Shown here: positions 1 through 7,060 of the stretch, in pieces
Layout: every line of letters starts with the position of its first letter
How positions within the stretch are numbered: the first letter of the stretch is position 1
NCBI GenBank assembly: GCA_023435335.1
Contig: JAEYRU010000025.1
Location: forward strand, 1 to 9,781
Direction of reading: 5' to 3'
Origin: Pseudomonadota bacterium
Lineage (GTDB): Bacteria > Pseudomonadota > Alphaproteobacteria > Rhizobiales > Rhizobiaceae
DNA: 9,781 nucleotides
Program-made: the position numbers and the translations under genes
The notes under the pieces: model-generated
The model's database searches: none
What the model was told of the DNA's origin: nothing
What the model saw: the letters and a program-made list of their open reading frames with translations, nothing else

Positions 1-975
1 GGCGCGTCGTTTGGCGCGCTCAACGAGTTCAACGAGCGCTTCTTCCGCACCGGTGAGGACGTGATTGGGCGTCTGGGCCTTAAGTTCCTGGGCTATCTGC
101 CGCTGTCGGGAGGCGGTCCGGCGGGGAGCGTGAGGTCCCGCGGACTGGCCATCGGGCACAAGCCCGCCGCCAATACGGTAGACCGCAAGGCTGCGCTGCG
201 CATCGCGCTGGATGCCCCCACGTCGATGTTCGCCGAGACATTGAGAAACGTGAAAATAGCGAGCGACATCGTTCTGCAGAAGAACGTAGGCAAGGTGATA
301 GCTGTCGTCTCGGCACTGCCCGGCGAAGGCAAATCGACAGTTGCTGCCAATCTCGCTCAGATTCTGGCGGCTGCCGGCTCCAAGACACTGCTGATCGACG
401 GCGACCTAAGGAACCCCGCCCTTACGCGTGCGCTGGGCATTTCAGCTGACAGCGGCCTCGTCGAAGCCGTCCTGGATGCGCAGTCCTGGCGGTCCAAGCT
501 GAGATTCGATCGCCAGACCCGGCTCGCGATCCTGCCTGGCGTTGTCCGCGGGCAGTTTTCGCATACCGGGGAGGCGCTTTCGTCGCCCGGCATGAGCCGC
601 CTCATACAGGAGGCCCGGGGTGTCTTTGAGCATGTCATCGTGGATCTTCCGCCCCTCGGCCCAGTGGTCGACGCGAAGGCGTTCGCGCCGCTCGCGGACG
701 GATTCGTCGTCGTGGTCGAGTGGGGGCGCACGCCGCGCGCCCTGGTCCGCAACATGCTCGCGTCAGAGCAGTCCATCGCCGGCAAGGTGCTAGGGGTTGT
801 CCTCAACAAGGTGCGTCTGAAATCGTTGCCGAAATACGGATCGTTCGGCGGATCCGAGCAATTCCTGGCGCGATATGCCGAATACTACGAAGGTGCGTCG
901 AAGACGTCAGAGACGCCACGTCCTCTCACGAAAACACCAACCGCCCCTTCCGGCCAAGAAGCCGAAGCGCGGTGA
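1..975 (+). CDS. Exopolysaccharide-export tyrosine autokinase (Wzc/ExoP/BY-kinase type), C-terminal part, 5' truncated
   Basis: The reading frame is open from base 1, so the gene begins outside the window and only its last 324 codons are visible; the GTG at 61 is internal, because the codons before it continue family-like sequence (RFFRTGEDV then GLKFLGYLP). The visible part is the cytoplasmic kinase domain that regulates polymerisation and export of surface polysaccharide. It shows a Walker A loop (LPGEGKST, bases 316-339), a Walker A' motif (LLIDGD, from 388) and a Walker B-like strand (VIVDLPP, from 634). The tail carries a tyrosine cluster (KYGSF, then RYAEYYEG, about 832-891), the usual autophosphorylation region. 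The missing part should hold the Wzz-type chain-length domain and membrane segments, as in ExoP. It is also similar to CpsD/ParA-like ATPases, but the tyrosine tail and the RTGED...GYLP linker favour the ExoP type. Its last 50 bases overlap the convergent phosphatase gene. Confidence 0.9.
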   Translation, partial: GASFGALNEFNERFFRTGEDVIGRLGLKFLGYLPLSGGGPAGSVRSRGLAIGHKPAANTVDRKAALRIALDAPTSMFAETLRNVKIASDIVLQKNVGKVIAVVSALPGEGKSTVAANLAQILAAAGSKTLLIDGDLRNPALTRALGISADSGLVEAVLDAQSWRSKLRFDRQTRLAILPGVVRGQFSHTGEALSSPGMSRLIQEARGVFEHVIVDLPPLGPVVDAKAFAPLADGFVVVVEWGRTPRALVRNMLASEQSIAGKVLGVVLNKVRLKSLPKYGSFGGSEQFLARYAEYYEGASKTSETPRPLTKTPTAPSGQEAEAR

Positions 976-1690
976 GCCGGCCGGTCTCGAATGCCCCGGT
1001 GTCGATGCCGAGCCGCTGGCCGGTGGCCCGGGGGAAGTCAGTCCGTGTGTGGCCATGGACGACCCATCGGTCGAGCCGATCCGCGTGGTCGAGGAAGTCA
1101 TCACGGATGGTCGTCAGATCCGCCTCAGTTTGCTCCGGCAGGGGAATTCGTGGCCTGATGCCGGCATGCACGAAGACGATCTCCGGCGTGTAGGCCATGA
1201 CCGGTAGCTGGCGCAGGAATTCCCTGTGCCGCGAAGGGATGGCCTGGCGGATGTAGGTATCGGCCTCTTTGCCGTAGAGCCTGCCTATGTGTGCGGGGTC
1301 GAGACCGTAGGAATACAGTGTCGTGGCGCCGCCGAGCGCCAGCCACGCCTCAATTGGAACCGCGCCTTCCAGATAGCGCAGCATACAGATGTCATGGTTT
1401 CCCGCGAGACAGATGCGGCCGAAGCCGGGCGGCGGCGGCTTCAGCAGATGCTCGATGACTTGCGCCGAATCCCTTCCTCGGTCGACATAGTCGCCCAGCA
1501 GGATCATCAGCTTGCGATGTCCCTTGAACCCGCCGGCGTCCGCGACGATCTTCTGCTCCAGTGAAAGGAGCTCTTGCAGGCACCCGTGGACATCGCCGAT
1601 CGCGTAGGCGATGGCGCCATCTAGGTCGAGGTGCACGCGCGGCCGCGGCGGCGGATCAGCCTTGGGACGGCTGCCAAGGGCAATAGACAT
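926..1690 (-). CDS. Metallophosphatase, serine/threonine protein phosphatase (PPP/ApaH-like) family
   Basis: This 254-residue protein has the full set of binuclear-metal phosphoesterase motifs in the right order: GDVHG (32-36), GDYVDRG (66-72), GNHD (97-100), a histidine in VFVHAG (175) and VHGH (211-214), followed by the IDTGAF segment typical of bacterial PPP-type enzymes. Such proteins dephosphorylate phosphoproteins or cleave diadenosine polyphosphates; the sequence does not tell which. No signal peptide or membrane helix is seen, so it is probably cytoplasmic. The ATG at 1690 is 28 codons before GDVHG and has no clear Shine-Dalgarno sequence, so the exact start is uncertain. The gene follows the ligase gene after 89 bases on the same strand and converges on the tyrosine kinase gene, overlapping it by 50 bases. 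A role in reversing kinase phosphorylation is possible but inferred only from position. Confidence 0.88.
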   Translation of the reverse strand: MSIALGSRPKADPPPRPRVHLDLDGAIAYAIGDVHGCLQELLSLEQKIVADAGGFKGHRKLMILLGDYVDRGRDSAQVIEHLLKPPPPGFGRICLAGNHDICMLRYLEGAVPIEAWLALGGATTLYSYGLDPAHIGRLYGKEADTYIRQAIPSRHREFLRQLPVMAYTPEIVFVHAGIRPRIPLPEQTEADLTTIRDDFLDHADRLDRWVVHGHTRTDFPRATGQRLGIDTGAFETGRLTALRLLGRKGRLVFS

Positions 1691-1779
1691 GGAACGCTCG
1701 CGCTGATCACAAAGGTGGCGCCATCGAAAAAGCAGGAATGCGGCTTACCTGAGACTATCGTCTCGCTTTGTGGCGCGGC

Positions 1780-3363
1780 TCAGGTTTTGTCCGAAAGGGC
1801 GGCGACGTACTCCGCCGCCATCGACTTCAGGCGTCCGCGCTGGATCTTCTCGCCGTTAGGGCTCATGGCGACCGGAAAAGTTTCCAGTTCCACGAAGTGC
1901 TGGGGCACCTTGAAGTCCGCGAGAAGTCCTGCCGCACGCCGGCGCACCTCCGCCTCGTCGAAAACGCATCCCGCGCCAAGCCGGTAGAAGGCAACCGCCC
2001 TGTTGCCGCGCGGCGAAGAAGCCTCCACCACGACGATGTCGACGCCGTTCGCCACGTCCTTGAGAACGACTTCGATTTCGGCCGGATTGACCAGGAAACC
2101 GCCGAGGCGCAGGAAATCCCCGTTGCGTCCAAGCAGCCTGAACGACCTGTCGTCCTCCATCACCGCGAGATCGCCGGTGATGAAGAATCCGTCCTCCGTG
2201 AAGGCGGACCGGGTCGCTTGGGGATCGCCCCAATATTCGAGAAACATTGTGTCGGAGAAGACTTCTAGGCTCCCGACCTTGCCTTGCGATGCCAGCTCGC
2301 CGGTATCTGTGTCGCGCACCCGGACTTTGGCGGCCGGATTTACGGGGACGCCGCCGGGATGCTTGCGAAATTCCGCAGGCGCGCCACCTGCTCGGCGCGA
2401 AAAGAACGAAAAGATCTCGCTCATGCCGTAGCCGTTGATGATGTGCAGGCCACGTGCATCGGCTTCATGGACGAAGTCGGCCAGTGTCGGATTGAAACTA
2501 GCGAACAGGGATTCGCGAAGCGACGGAAATGGATGGCGCTCCGGGAAGGCGTCAAGCAGCCGTTTCAGCAGGTCGTCCGGACCGTTGATATGCGTGATGC
2601 GGCGCGCGCGGATCAGTTCGCCCGCCGCGCGCGGCTCGAAATAGGGCATCAGGCTCGCGCTGGCCTGGCCCGCGACCGTCGCGACCCACTGGCTGAACCC
2701 GTAGATACCGCAGAACGGCACCGCTTGGAGCAGATGAACGTCCGGCGCGTCATAGCCGAAGGTTGCGGCAACCTGGCGTGCATGAGTTGCGATCCTGCCA
2801 TGGGAGTGCACTGCGAACTTTGGCGCGCTCGTCGTGCCGGAGGTCGGGAAGATCGCGCAATGGGCTTGCGGATTGGCGGCGGTCTCGACCGGTGTCTCGC
2901 GCAGCAACTCATGATGATACGCCACCTCGACGCCCTCCAGCGAAAAGCCACTGTCTGCGGTGTCACAGAGGATTGCCGTGCGCAGCCCGGCGATCGCTGG
3001 GGAGTCCATCTCGCCGAGCATTTCGAGAAAGGGGATTTCCTTGAAGCCCGGCCAAAGCACGATCGCGCTGGAGCCGGTTCGCGCCAGTATTGACTGCGCC
3101 TCTGCACGCCGGAACCGCGTGTTGATGGAGACGGCGATCGCCCCGATATGCAGGCAGGCGTAGAAGAGATCGAGGTAAGGCAGGCTGTTGGGCAGCCAGA
3201 ACGCAACGCGGTCGCCCGCCTCTATTCCCAGTTTCCGCAAACCGCCTGCGGCGCGCAGGCTGCGGTCGAGCAACTGCGCGTAGGAGATGGCTTCATCGCC
3301 GGAATGGATTCTCGCATCCGGCGCTTGCTCGGCAGCGTGCCGCAAGTGTTCGACAGGAGTCAC
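1780..3363 (-). CDS. AMP-forming acyl-CoA synthetase/ligase (ANL superfamily)
   Basis: This 527-residue protein has the normal length of an ANL adenylating enzyme, which activates a carboxylic acid to acyl-AMP and then acyl-CoA. Visible motifs are the phosphate loop TSGTTSAPK (174-182), YGMSE (312-316), TGD (396-398), the hinge region LGRNGDFLRLGGF with VNPAEIE (411-431) and the C-terminal NGEKIQRGRL with the likely catalytic Lys506. Serine stands where most family members have glycine in the phosphate loop (TSGTTG-x-PK), which is a mild oddity. The start is GTG at 3363. An AAAGGGA ribosome-binding site (3371-3377) lies seven bases before it and merges with the TAA stop of the preceding MaoC gene, so the two are probably translated together. 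It is the last gene of the transporter operon. The acid substrate cannot be read from the sequence; medium-chain, alicyclic or aromatic acids are all possible. Confidence 0.9.
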   Translation of the reverse strand: MTPVEHLRHAAEQAPDARIHSGDEAISYAQLLDRSLRAAGGLRKLGIEAGDRVAFWLPNSLPYLDLFYACLHIGAIAVSINTRFRRAEAQSILARTGSSAIVLWPGFKEIPFLEMLGEMDSPAIAGLRTAILCDTADSGFSLEGVEVAYHHELLRETPVETAANPQAHCAIFPTSGTTSAPKFAVHSHGRIATHARQVAATFGYDAPDVHLLQAVPFCGIYGFSQWVATVAGQASASLMPYFEPRAAGELIRARRITHINGPDDLLKRLLDAFPERHPFPSLRESLFASFNPTLADFVHEADARGLHIINGYGMSEIFSFFSRRAGGAPAEFRKHPGGVPVNPAAKVRVRDTDTGELASQGKVGSLEVFSDTMFLEYWGDPQATRSAFTEDGFFITGDLAVMEDDRSFRLLGRNGDFLRLGGFLVNPAEIEVVLKDVANGVDIVVVEASSPRGNRAVAFYRLGAGCVFDEAEVRRRAAGLLADFKVPQHFVELETFPVAMSPNGEKIQRGRLKSMAAEYVAALSDKT

Positions 3364-3375
3364 GTTGGCTTCCCT

Positions 3376-4188
3376 TTAAACCGAGATTGAAACCACCGTG
3401 AGGTCGGCCGTCACCTTGCCCTGCCCGTTGCGGGCCTGTACCATGGATACCTTGCCGTCGGCCTGGCAGCACTGCCAGAGTGAGGCGTAGTCGTCCCAAA
3501 ACACCGGCCGCAGATATCGGATGTCGACCTCGAAACGGGCCGGCTGCGTCCCTTGGCGGTAGAGCGCCGACAGCATCCACACCGCCGACATTACGCCTTG
3601 CGCGATCGGTGCGCGGAAACCGTGCTTGCGGGCAAATTCGAGGTCGAAATGCATCTCATTGCCGATATCCTGCGAAAACGCCCTCACATCGTCGGGCGTC
3701 ACCCGTTTCTCTTGGATCAGCGTCCAGCCCTCTGCCGGCTGCTCCGGGTGGCGCGGAAGGGCAGGGGCTTCCTTCGCCGCCACCTCCTTCGGCAGGGCCA
3801 ACAGTCCGGTCAGCTCACTCTCGATGCAAACGCGTCCGTGCTCGTCAGTGAAGCGGTAGACCTCGTTGGCGACCGGGCCGCGCGAGGTTTCGTGCAGATC
3901 GCGGACATGCCCGTCGATTTCGAGGGACTGACCGAGGGCGGTCTGCCGAATGAGCCGATATTTCTGCGATAGGAAGACATATCCATCGATGTTGAGCCCG
4001 GCATCGACCATGGAATCGAAGCAGTCGAGGCCGAAGAGGCCCGTCTCCGCCGCGTTGCCATAGAACTCCGGGTCGACACCGGCGGCCTTCAGGCGGGCCG
4101 CCTGGTAGCTGGCGTCGTGACCAACGGGACGCTTGCGGTAGGACTGTCCGGGCGCCATCCAGCGCCCTTCGCAATGGTCTTTGTACAT
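3376..4188 (-). CDS. MaoC-like acyl-CoA hydratase/dehydratase, double hotdog
   Basis: The 270 residues fit a two-hotdog MaoC protein: an N-terminal FAS1-type dehydratase-like half (about 1-135) and a C-terminal MaoC half (about 155-265). The second half shows VTPDDVRAFSQDIGNEMHFD (163-182), AxxxGFRAPIAQG (186-198) and VDIRYLRPVF (221-230), the family's conserved stretches. Relatives hydrate 2-enoyl-CoA esters or act on mesaconyl-type CoA esters. His180 matches the catalytic histidine, but the aspartate normally five residues before it is Ile175, with Asp174 one place away, so activity may differ from the classic (R)-hydratase. The ATG at 4188 overlaps the ATPase stop in a TGATG junction and has no Shine-Dalgarno sequence, so reinitiation is likely. 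Met11, preceded by GAAGGG, is an alternative start but would remove residues that resemble the family N-terminus. Twelve bases separate it from the ligase gene. Confidence 0.82.
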   Translation of the reverse strand: MYKDHCEGRWMAPGQSYRKRPVGHDASYQAARLKAAGVDPEFYGNAAETGLFGLDCFDSMVDAGLNIDGYVFLSQKYRLIRQTALGQSLEIDGHVRDLHETSRGPVANEVYRFTDEHGRVCIESELTGLLALPKEVAAKEAPALPRHPEQPAEGWTLIQEKRVTPDDVRAFSQDIGNEMHFDLEFARKHGFRAPIAQGVMSAVWMLSALYRQGTQPARFEVDIRYLRPVFWDDYASLWQCCQADGKVSMVQARNGQGKVTADLTVVSISV

Positions 4189-5255
4189 CAGAACGCCGAG
4201 CCGTCTGCTGCAAACCGGTGAATGCGGGCACGGTCGAGAACAAGTGGCAGCATGTCGCCGGGATGCACCTGCAACTCGGGAGAAGCACGCATCGTAACCG
4301 GCTCCGGTGTCAAGCCGGTCTGCACGTAGATTAGGGACTCCGCCCCGAGCTTCTCGACGATCTCGACCGTGCCGGTGAAATCGGGGGCGCCGTCCCGGGC
4401 GATCGAAATATGCTCAGGCCTGACGCCGAGGCGGATTGGACCGCCGGGCAGTTTACCCGCGTCGATCGGCACGCGGGCCGAACCGAACGCAACAGCAGGC
4501 GCGCCGCGGGTCGTGTCGATGCGGGCGTCGATGAAATTCATCGACGGGGCGCCGATGAAACCAGCCACGAAGGTGTTCGCCGGCCTGTCATAGAGTTCGA
4601 TCGGGGTGCCAACCTGCTCGATTCGACCGTTGTTGAAGACGACGATGCGGTCGGCGAGCGTCATCGCCTCGGTCTGGTCGTGAGTGACGTAGACCATCGT
4701 CGTGTCGAGACGCTGGTGCAAGCGCGCGATTTCCAGGCGCATCTGCACCCGAAGTGCTGCGTCGAGGTTCGACAGCGGCTCGTCGAAAAGAAAGACCTTG
4801 GGATCGCGGATGATCGAGCGTCCAATGGCGACGCGCTGGCGCTGACCACCGGACAACTGCCGGGGCTTGCGTCCGAGCAGTGTTTCAAGTTGCAGCGTCT
4901 TCGCCACTTCGGCGACTCGGCGATCGATCTCCTCGCGGGGCCGCTTTGCAAGCTTGAGCCCAAAGCCGATGTTTTCCGCCACCGTCAGGTGCGGGAACAG
5001 GGCGTAGGATTGGAATACCATTGCGATCTCACGCTTTGAGGGGGCTACCCCCGTCACGTCGCGATCGCCGATCATGATCCGGCCGCCGCTGACGGCCTCG
5101 AGGCCGGCAATCATACGCAGCATCGTCGACTTGCCGCAGCCCGACGGGCCTACGAAGACAACGAATTCCCGATGGGCGATCTCCAGATCGACGCCGTTGA
5201 TGACCTGTATGTGGCCGAATGACTTGGTGATGTTCTCGAGTTTCAGACGTGCCAT
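4188..5255 (-). CDS. Sugar ABC transporter ATP-binding protein (CUT1, UgpC/MalK/MsmK type)
   Basis: This 355-residue ATPase drives import through the two permeases encoded just upstream. It shows Walker A GPSGCGKST (36-44), Q-loop Gln82 in MVFQSYALFPH, signature LSGGQRQR (134-141), Walker B VFLFDEP (154-160), D-loop SNLD (162-165) and switch His192 in YVTHDQTEA. Residues from about 235 (GAPSMNFIDA) to the end form the TOBE/regulatory domain of the MalK class, including GVRPEHI, and the length is normal for UgpC-like proteins. These subunits are annotated as UgpC by similarity alone, so that name should not be taken as glycerol-3-phosphate specificity. The ATG at 5255 follows the permease stop by three bases; an AAAGGA ribosome-binding site lies inside the end of the permease gene. 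The stop overlaps the MaoC start by one base (TGATG). Confidence 0.95.
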   Translation of the reverse strand: MARLKLENITKSFGHIQVINGVDLEIAHREFVVFVGPSGCGKSTMLRMIAGLEAVSGGRIMIGDRDVTGVAPSKREIAMVFQSYALFPHLTVAENIGFGLKLAKRPREEIDRRVAEVAKTLQLETLLGRKPRQLSGGQRQRVAIGRSIIRDPKVFLFDEPLSNLDAALRVQMRLEIARLHQRLDTTMVYVTHDQTEAMTLADRIVVFNNGRIEQVGTPIELYDRPANTFVAGFIGAPSMNFIDARIDTTRGAPAVAFGSARVPIDAGKLPGGPIRLGVRPEHISIARDGAPDFTGTVEIVEKLGAESLIYVQTGLTPEPVTMRASPELQVHPGDMLPLVLDRARIHRFAADGSAF

Positions 5256-5258
5256 TTG

Positions 5259-6119
5259 CTATCCTTTGACCGCGCCCATGGTCATCCCCTTGATGAAGTA
5301 GCGTTGGAAGAAGAGGAAGACGACGAGGGTCGGCAGGCTGGCGATCAACGACAGTGCGCCCTGGACCCCCCAGGCGACCGAGTACTGGCCTTTCAGGTTG
5401 ACGATACCGAGCATGATGGTGCGCTTCTCGTCTGACTGGGTGAAGATCAGCGGCCAGAGGAAGTCGTTCCAGATCCAGGTGAACTGCAGTGTGGCCAGGA
5501 CGGCGAGCGCGGGCAGGCTGAGCGGAAGGACGACGCGAGTCAGCACCTGCCATTCCGAAGCGCCTTCAAGGATCGCGGCTTCGCGCAGCGCGTTAGGCAC
5601 TGTGGCGAAGAAATTGCGCATCAGCAGCGTGCAGATCGGGATGCCCATGGCGACGTGGATCAGGATCACCGGATAGAGCGTGTCGATTAGCCCTGCCGCG
5701 TTGAACAGCCGGTAGAGCGGGATCAGGATTACCTGCGGCGGAAAGAACATGCCGGCGACGATGGCCAGGAACAGCAACTCCGAGCCGCGGAAGGGCAACT
5801 TGGCAAAGACGTAGCCGCCAAGCACACCCAGCGCGATCGAGCCGATCGTGGCGGGCGCCGCCACGAGCAGCGTGTTCATGAGGTACCGGTGGACTGCCGG
5901 GTTGTTGAGAACCTCCGCGAAGTTGCCGAGATAGAGGGTCGTTGGCAACGCCCAGAGATCGCCAAGCGCGATCTCGCGCGTTGTCTTGACCGAGGACAGC
6001 AGTACGCCGGCCGTCGGCGCCAGGAACAGTATGGCGAGGCAGACCAGCACGACGAAGATTACCGCCGGCCACGGATTGAATTCGCGCCCGGATGGCGCCG
6101 TGGCGCGTAGGTCAGCCAT
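5259..6119 (-). CDS. Carbohydrate ABC transporter permease, MalG/UgpE-like (CUT1)
   Basis: This is a 286-residue inner-membrane protein with about six hydrophobic segments; the first lies around 17-41 after a short polar N-terminus. The cytoplasmic EAA loop that docks on the ATPase is clear: REAAILEGASEW, then VVLPLSLPAL (179-204). Features typical of the MalG half are NTLLVAAPAT (82-91), the KLPFRG loop (107-112), FFPPQVILIPLY (125-136), WIWNDFLWPL (215-224) and a C-terminus ending FFQRYFIKGMTMGAVKG. The ATG at 6119 overlaps the last eight bases of the upstream permease gene, an arrangement common in this family that keeps the two membrane subunits in step. It should pair with the MalF-like permease as a heterodimer. 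Confidence 0.94.
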   Translation of the reverse strand: MADLRATAPSGREFNPWPAVIFVVLVCLAILFLAPTAGVLLSSVKTTREIALGDLWALPTTLYLGNFAEVLNNPAVHRYLMNTLLVAAPATIGSIALGVLGGYVFAKLPFRGSELLFLAIVAGMFFPPQVILIPLYRLFNAAGLIDTLYPVILIHVAMGIPICTLLMRNFFATVPNALREAAILEGASEWQVLTRVVLPLSLPALAVLATLQFTWIWNDFLWPLIFTQSDEKRTIMLGIVNLKGQYSVAWGVQGALSLIASLPTLVVFLFFQRYFIKGMTMGAVKG

Positions 6120-6993
6120 AGATCTCGTCGACTTTCTTCAGTTCGCGGAAATAGAGGCCGATGATGCTGAGCGCGACCACGAAGAGCACGACCGATATCG
6201 CCGATCCGTAGCCCATCAGGTATTTCTTGAACGATTCATTGTACATATGCATGGCGAGCGTGTCCGACGTGTTGAACGGTCCGCCGCCGGTCATGATGTA
6301 GAGAATCTCGAAGCCCTTCAGCGAGTTGATGACCGATAGTGCGACTACCACGACGGTTGCCGGCGTGAGCAGGGGAATGATGACGGTGCGCAAGCGCTGC
6401 CAGGTGGATGCGCCCTCGATCTCGCAAACCTCGAGCAGGTCTTCCGGGATAGCGGTCAATCCTGCGAGGTAGATCACCATGGCCAGGCCGGTATGCTGCC
6501 AGCACCAGGCGGCGATGACCGAGCCAAGCGCCGTGTTTGGCCTGGCAAGCCAGGCGATACGGGGAGCGTCGCCGGTGATGGCGCCGATCGCGGTGTTAAG
6601 AAGGCCCCAATCAGCCTGATAGATCCAGATCCAGATCTGGCCGACGACGACTGCCGATAGGCAGATCGGGAAATAGAAGACGGATTTGAACACCGGGCCG
6701 CCCGGAATGCGGCTGTCGATCAGAAGCGCGAGGCTCAAGCCCAGCAGGGTAGGCACGATGATTGCGGCAACCATCCAGATCGCGGTGTTGACGGCGGCGT
6801 TGAAGAACAACTGGTCCGTCCACAGCTTGGAGAAGTTCTGCAATCCGACGAAATCGTAGTTGGCGCCGAAGCCGTTCCAGTTTGTGAACGCGTAGTAGAA
6901 CGAACTGGCCAGTGGCCAGATCACCAGGACGGCGAAAACGCCGAGCGGCAGGGCGAGGAAGATGAGGCGCCAAACGCCGGTTTCGCGCTCCAT
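6112..6993 (-). CDS. Carbohydrate ABC transporter permease, MalF/UgpA-like (CUT1)
   Basis: This is a 293-residue inner-membrane protein with about six transmembrane segments, the first at about 9-30 (VWRLIFLALPLGVFAVLVIWPL). MalF-type marks are NWNGFG (38-43), the EAA-like loop EVCEIEGASTWQRL followed by IIPLLTP (188-211), and TGGGPFNTSDTLAMHMY (235-251). The loop has EVC where many relatives have EAA. The frame stays open to 7131, but that would add a 46-residue Pro/Arg-rich head overlapping the 3' end of the binding-protein gene. The ATG at 6993 places the first membrane helix at the usual distance and is preceded by a modest GGAG ten bases upstream. It lies 67 bases after the binding-protein gene, and the gap contains a strong hairpin. 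Confidence 0.92.
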   Translation of the reverse strand: MERETGVWRLIFLALPLGVFAVLVIWPLASSFYYAFTNWNGFGANYDFVGLQNFSKLWTDQLFFNAAVNTAIWMVAAIIVPTLLGLSLALLIDSRIPGGPVFKSVFYFPICLSAVVVGQIWIWIYQADWGLLNTAIGAITGDAPRIAWLARPNTALGSVIAAWCWQHTGLAMVIYLAGLTAIPEDLLEVCEIEGASTWQRLRTVIIPLLTPATVVVVALSVINSLKGFEILYIMTGGGPFNTSDTLAMHMYNESFKKYLMGYGSAISVVLFVVALSIIGLYFRELKKVDEIYG

Positions 6994-7021
6994 GGGACCG
7001 CAGCTCCGATAAGGGGTGAAG

Positions 7022-7051
7022 GGTCCGGCCGCCGCGGAGGACGGCCGGACC
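7022..7051 (-). promoter_or_regulatory. Perfect 10-bp hairpin between the binding-protein and permease genes
   Basis: On the transcribed strand GGTCCGGCCG and CGGCCGGACC form a perfect, very GC-rich 10-bp stem around a 10-base loop. The stem starts ten bases after the binding-protein stop and ends 28 bases before the permease ATG. No run of T follows it, so it does not look like a normal intrinsic terminator. In other binding-protein transporter operons, as at malE-malF in Escherichia coli, an element in this place protects the upstream mRNA or lowers downstream expression. That role is inferred here. Confidence 0.7.
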
Positions 7052-7060
7052 GGGATCTGG

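Noticed and set aside
61..63. GTG as the start of the tyrosine kinase
   Set aside because: The frame continues upstream to base 1 with conserved linker sequence, so this codon is internal.
1751..1764. GAGAC/GTCTC hairpin as a terminator of the catabolic operon
   Set aside because: The stem is only 5 bp and no T-run follows on the transcribed strand.
2284..3093. A 269-codon + strand frame inside the ligase gene
   Set aside because: It is antisense to a gene with complete family motifs, shows no recognisable domain, and is the kind of long shadow frame common in GC-rich DNA.
4410..5039. A 209-codon + strand frame inside the ATPase gene
   Set aside because: It mirrors the ATPase coding sequence and has no domain of its own. 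All ABC motifs are on the opposite strand.
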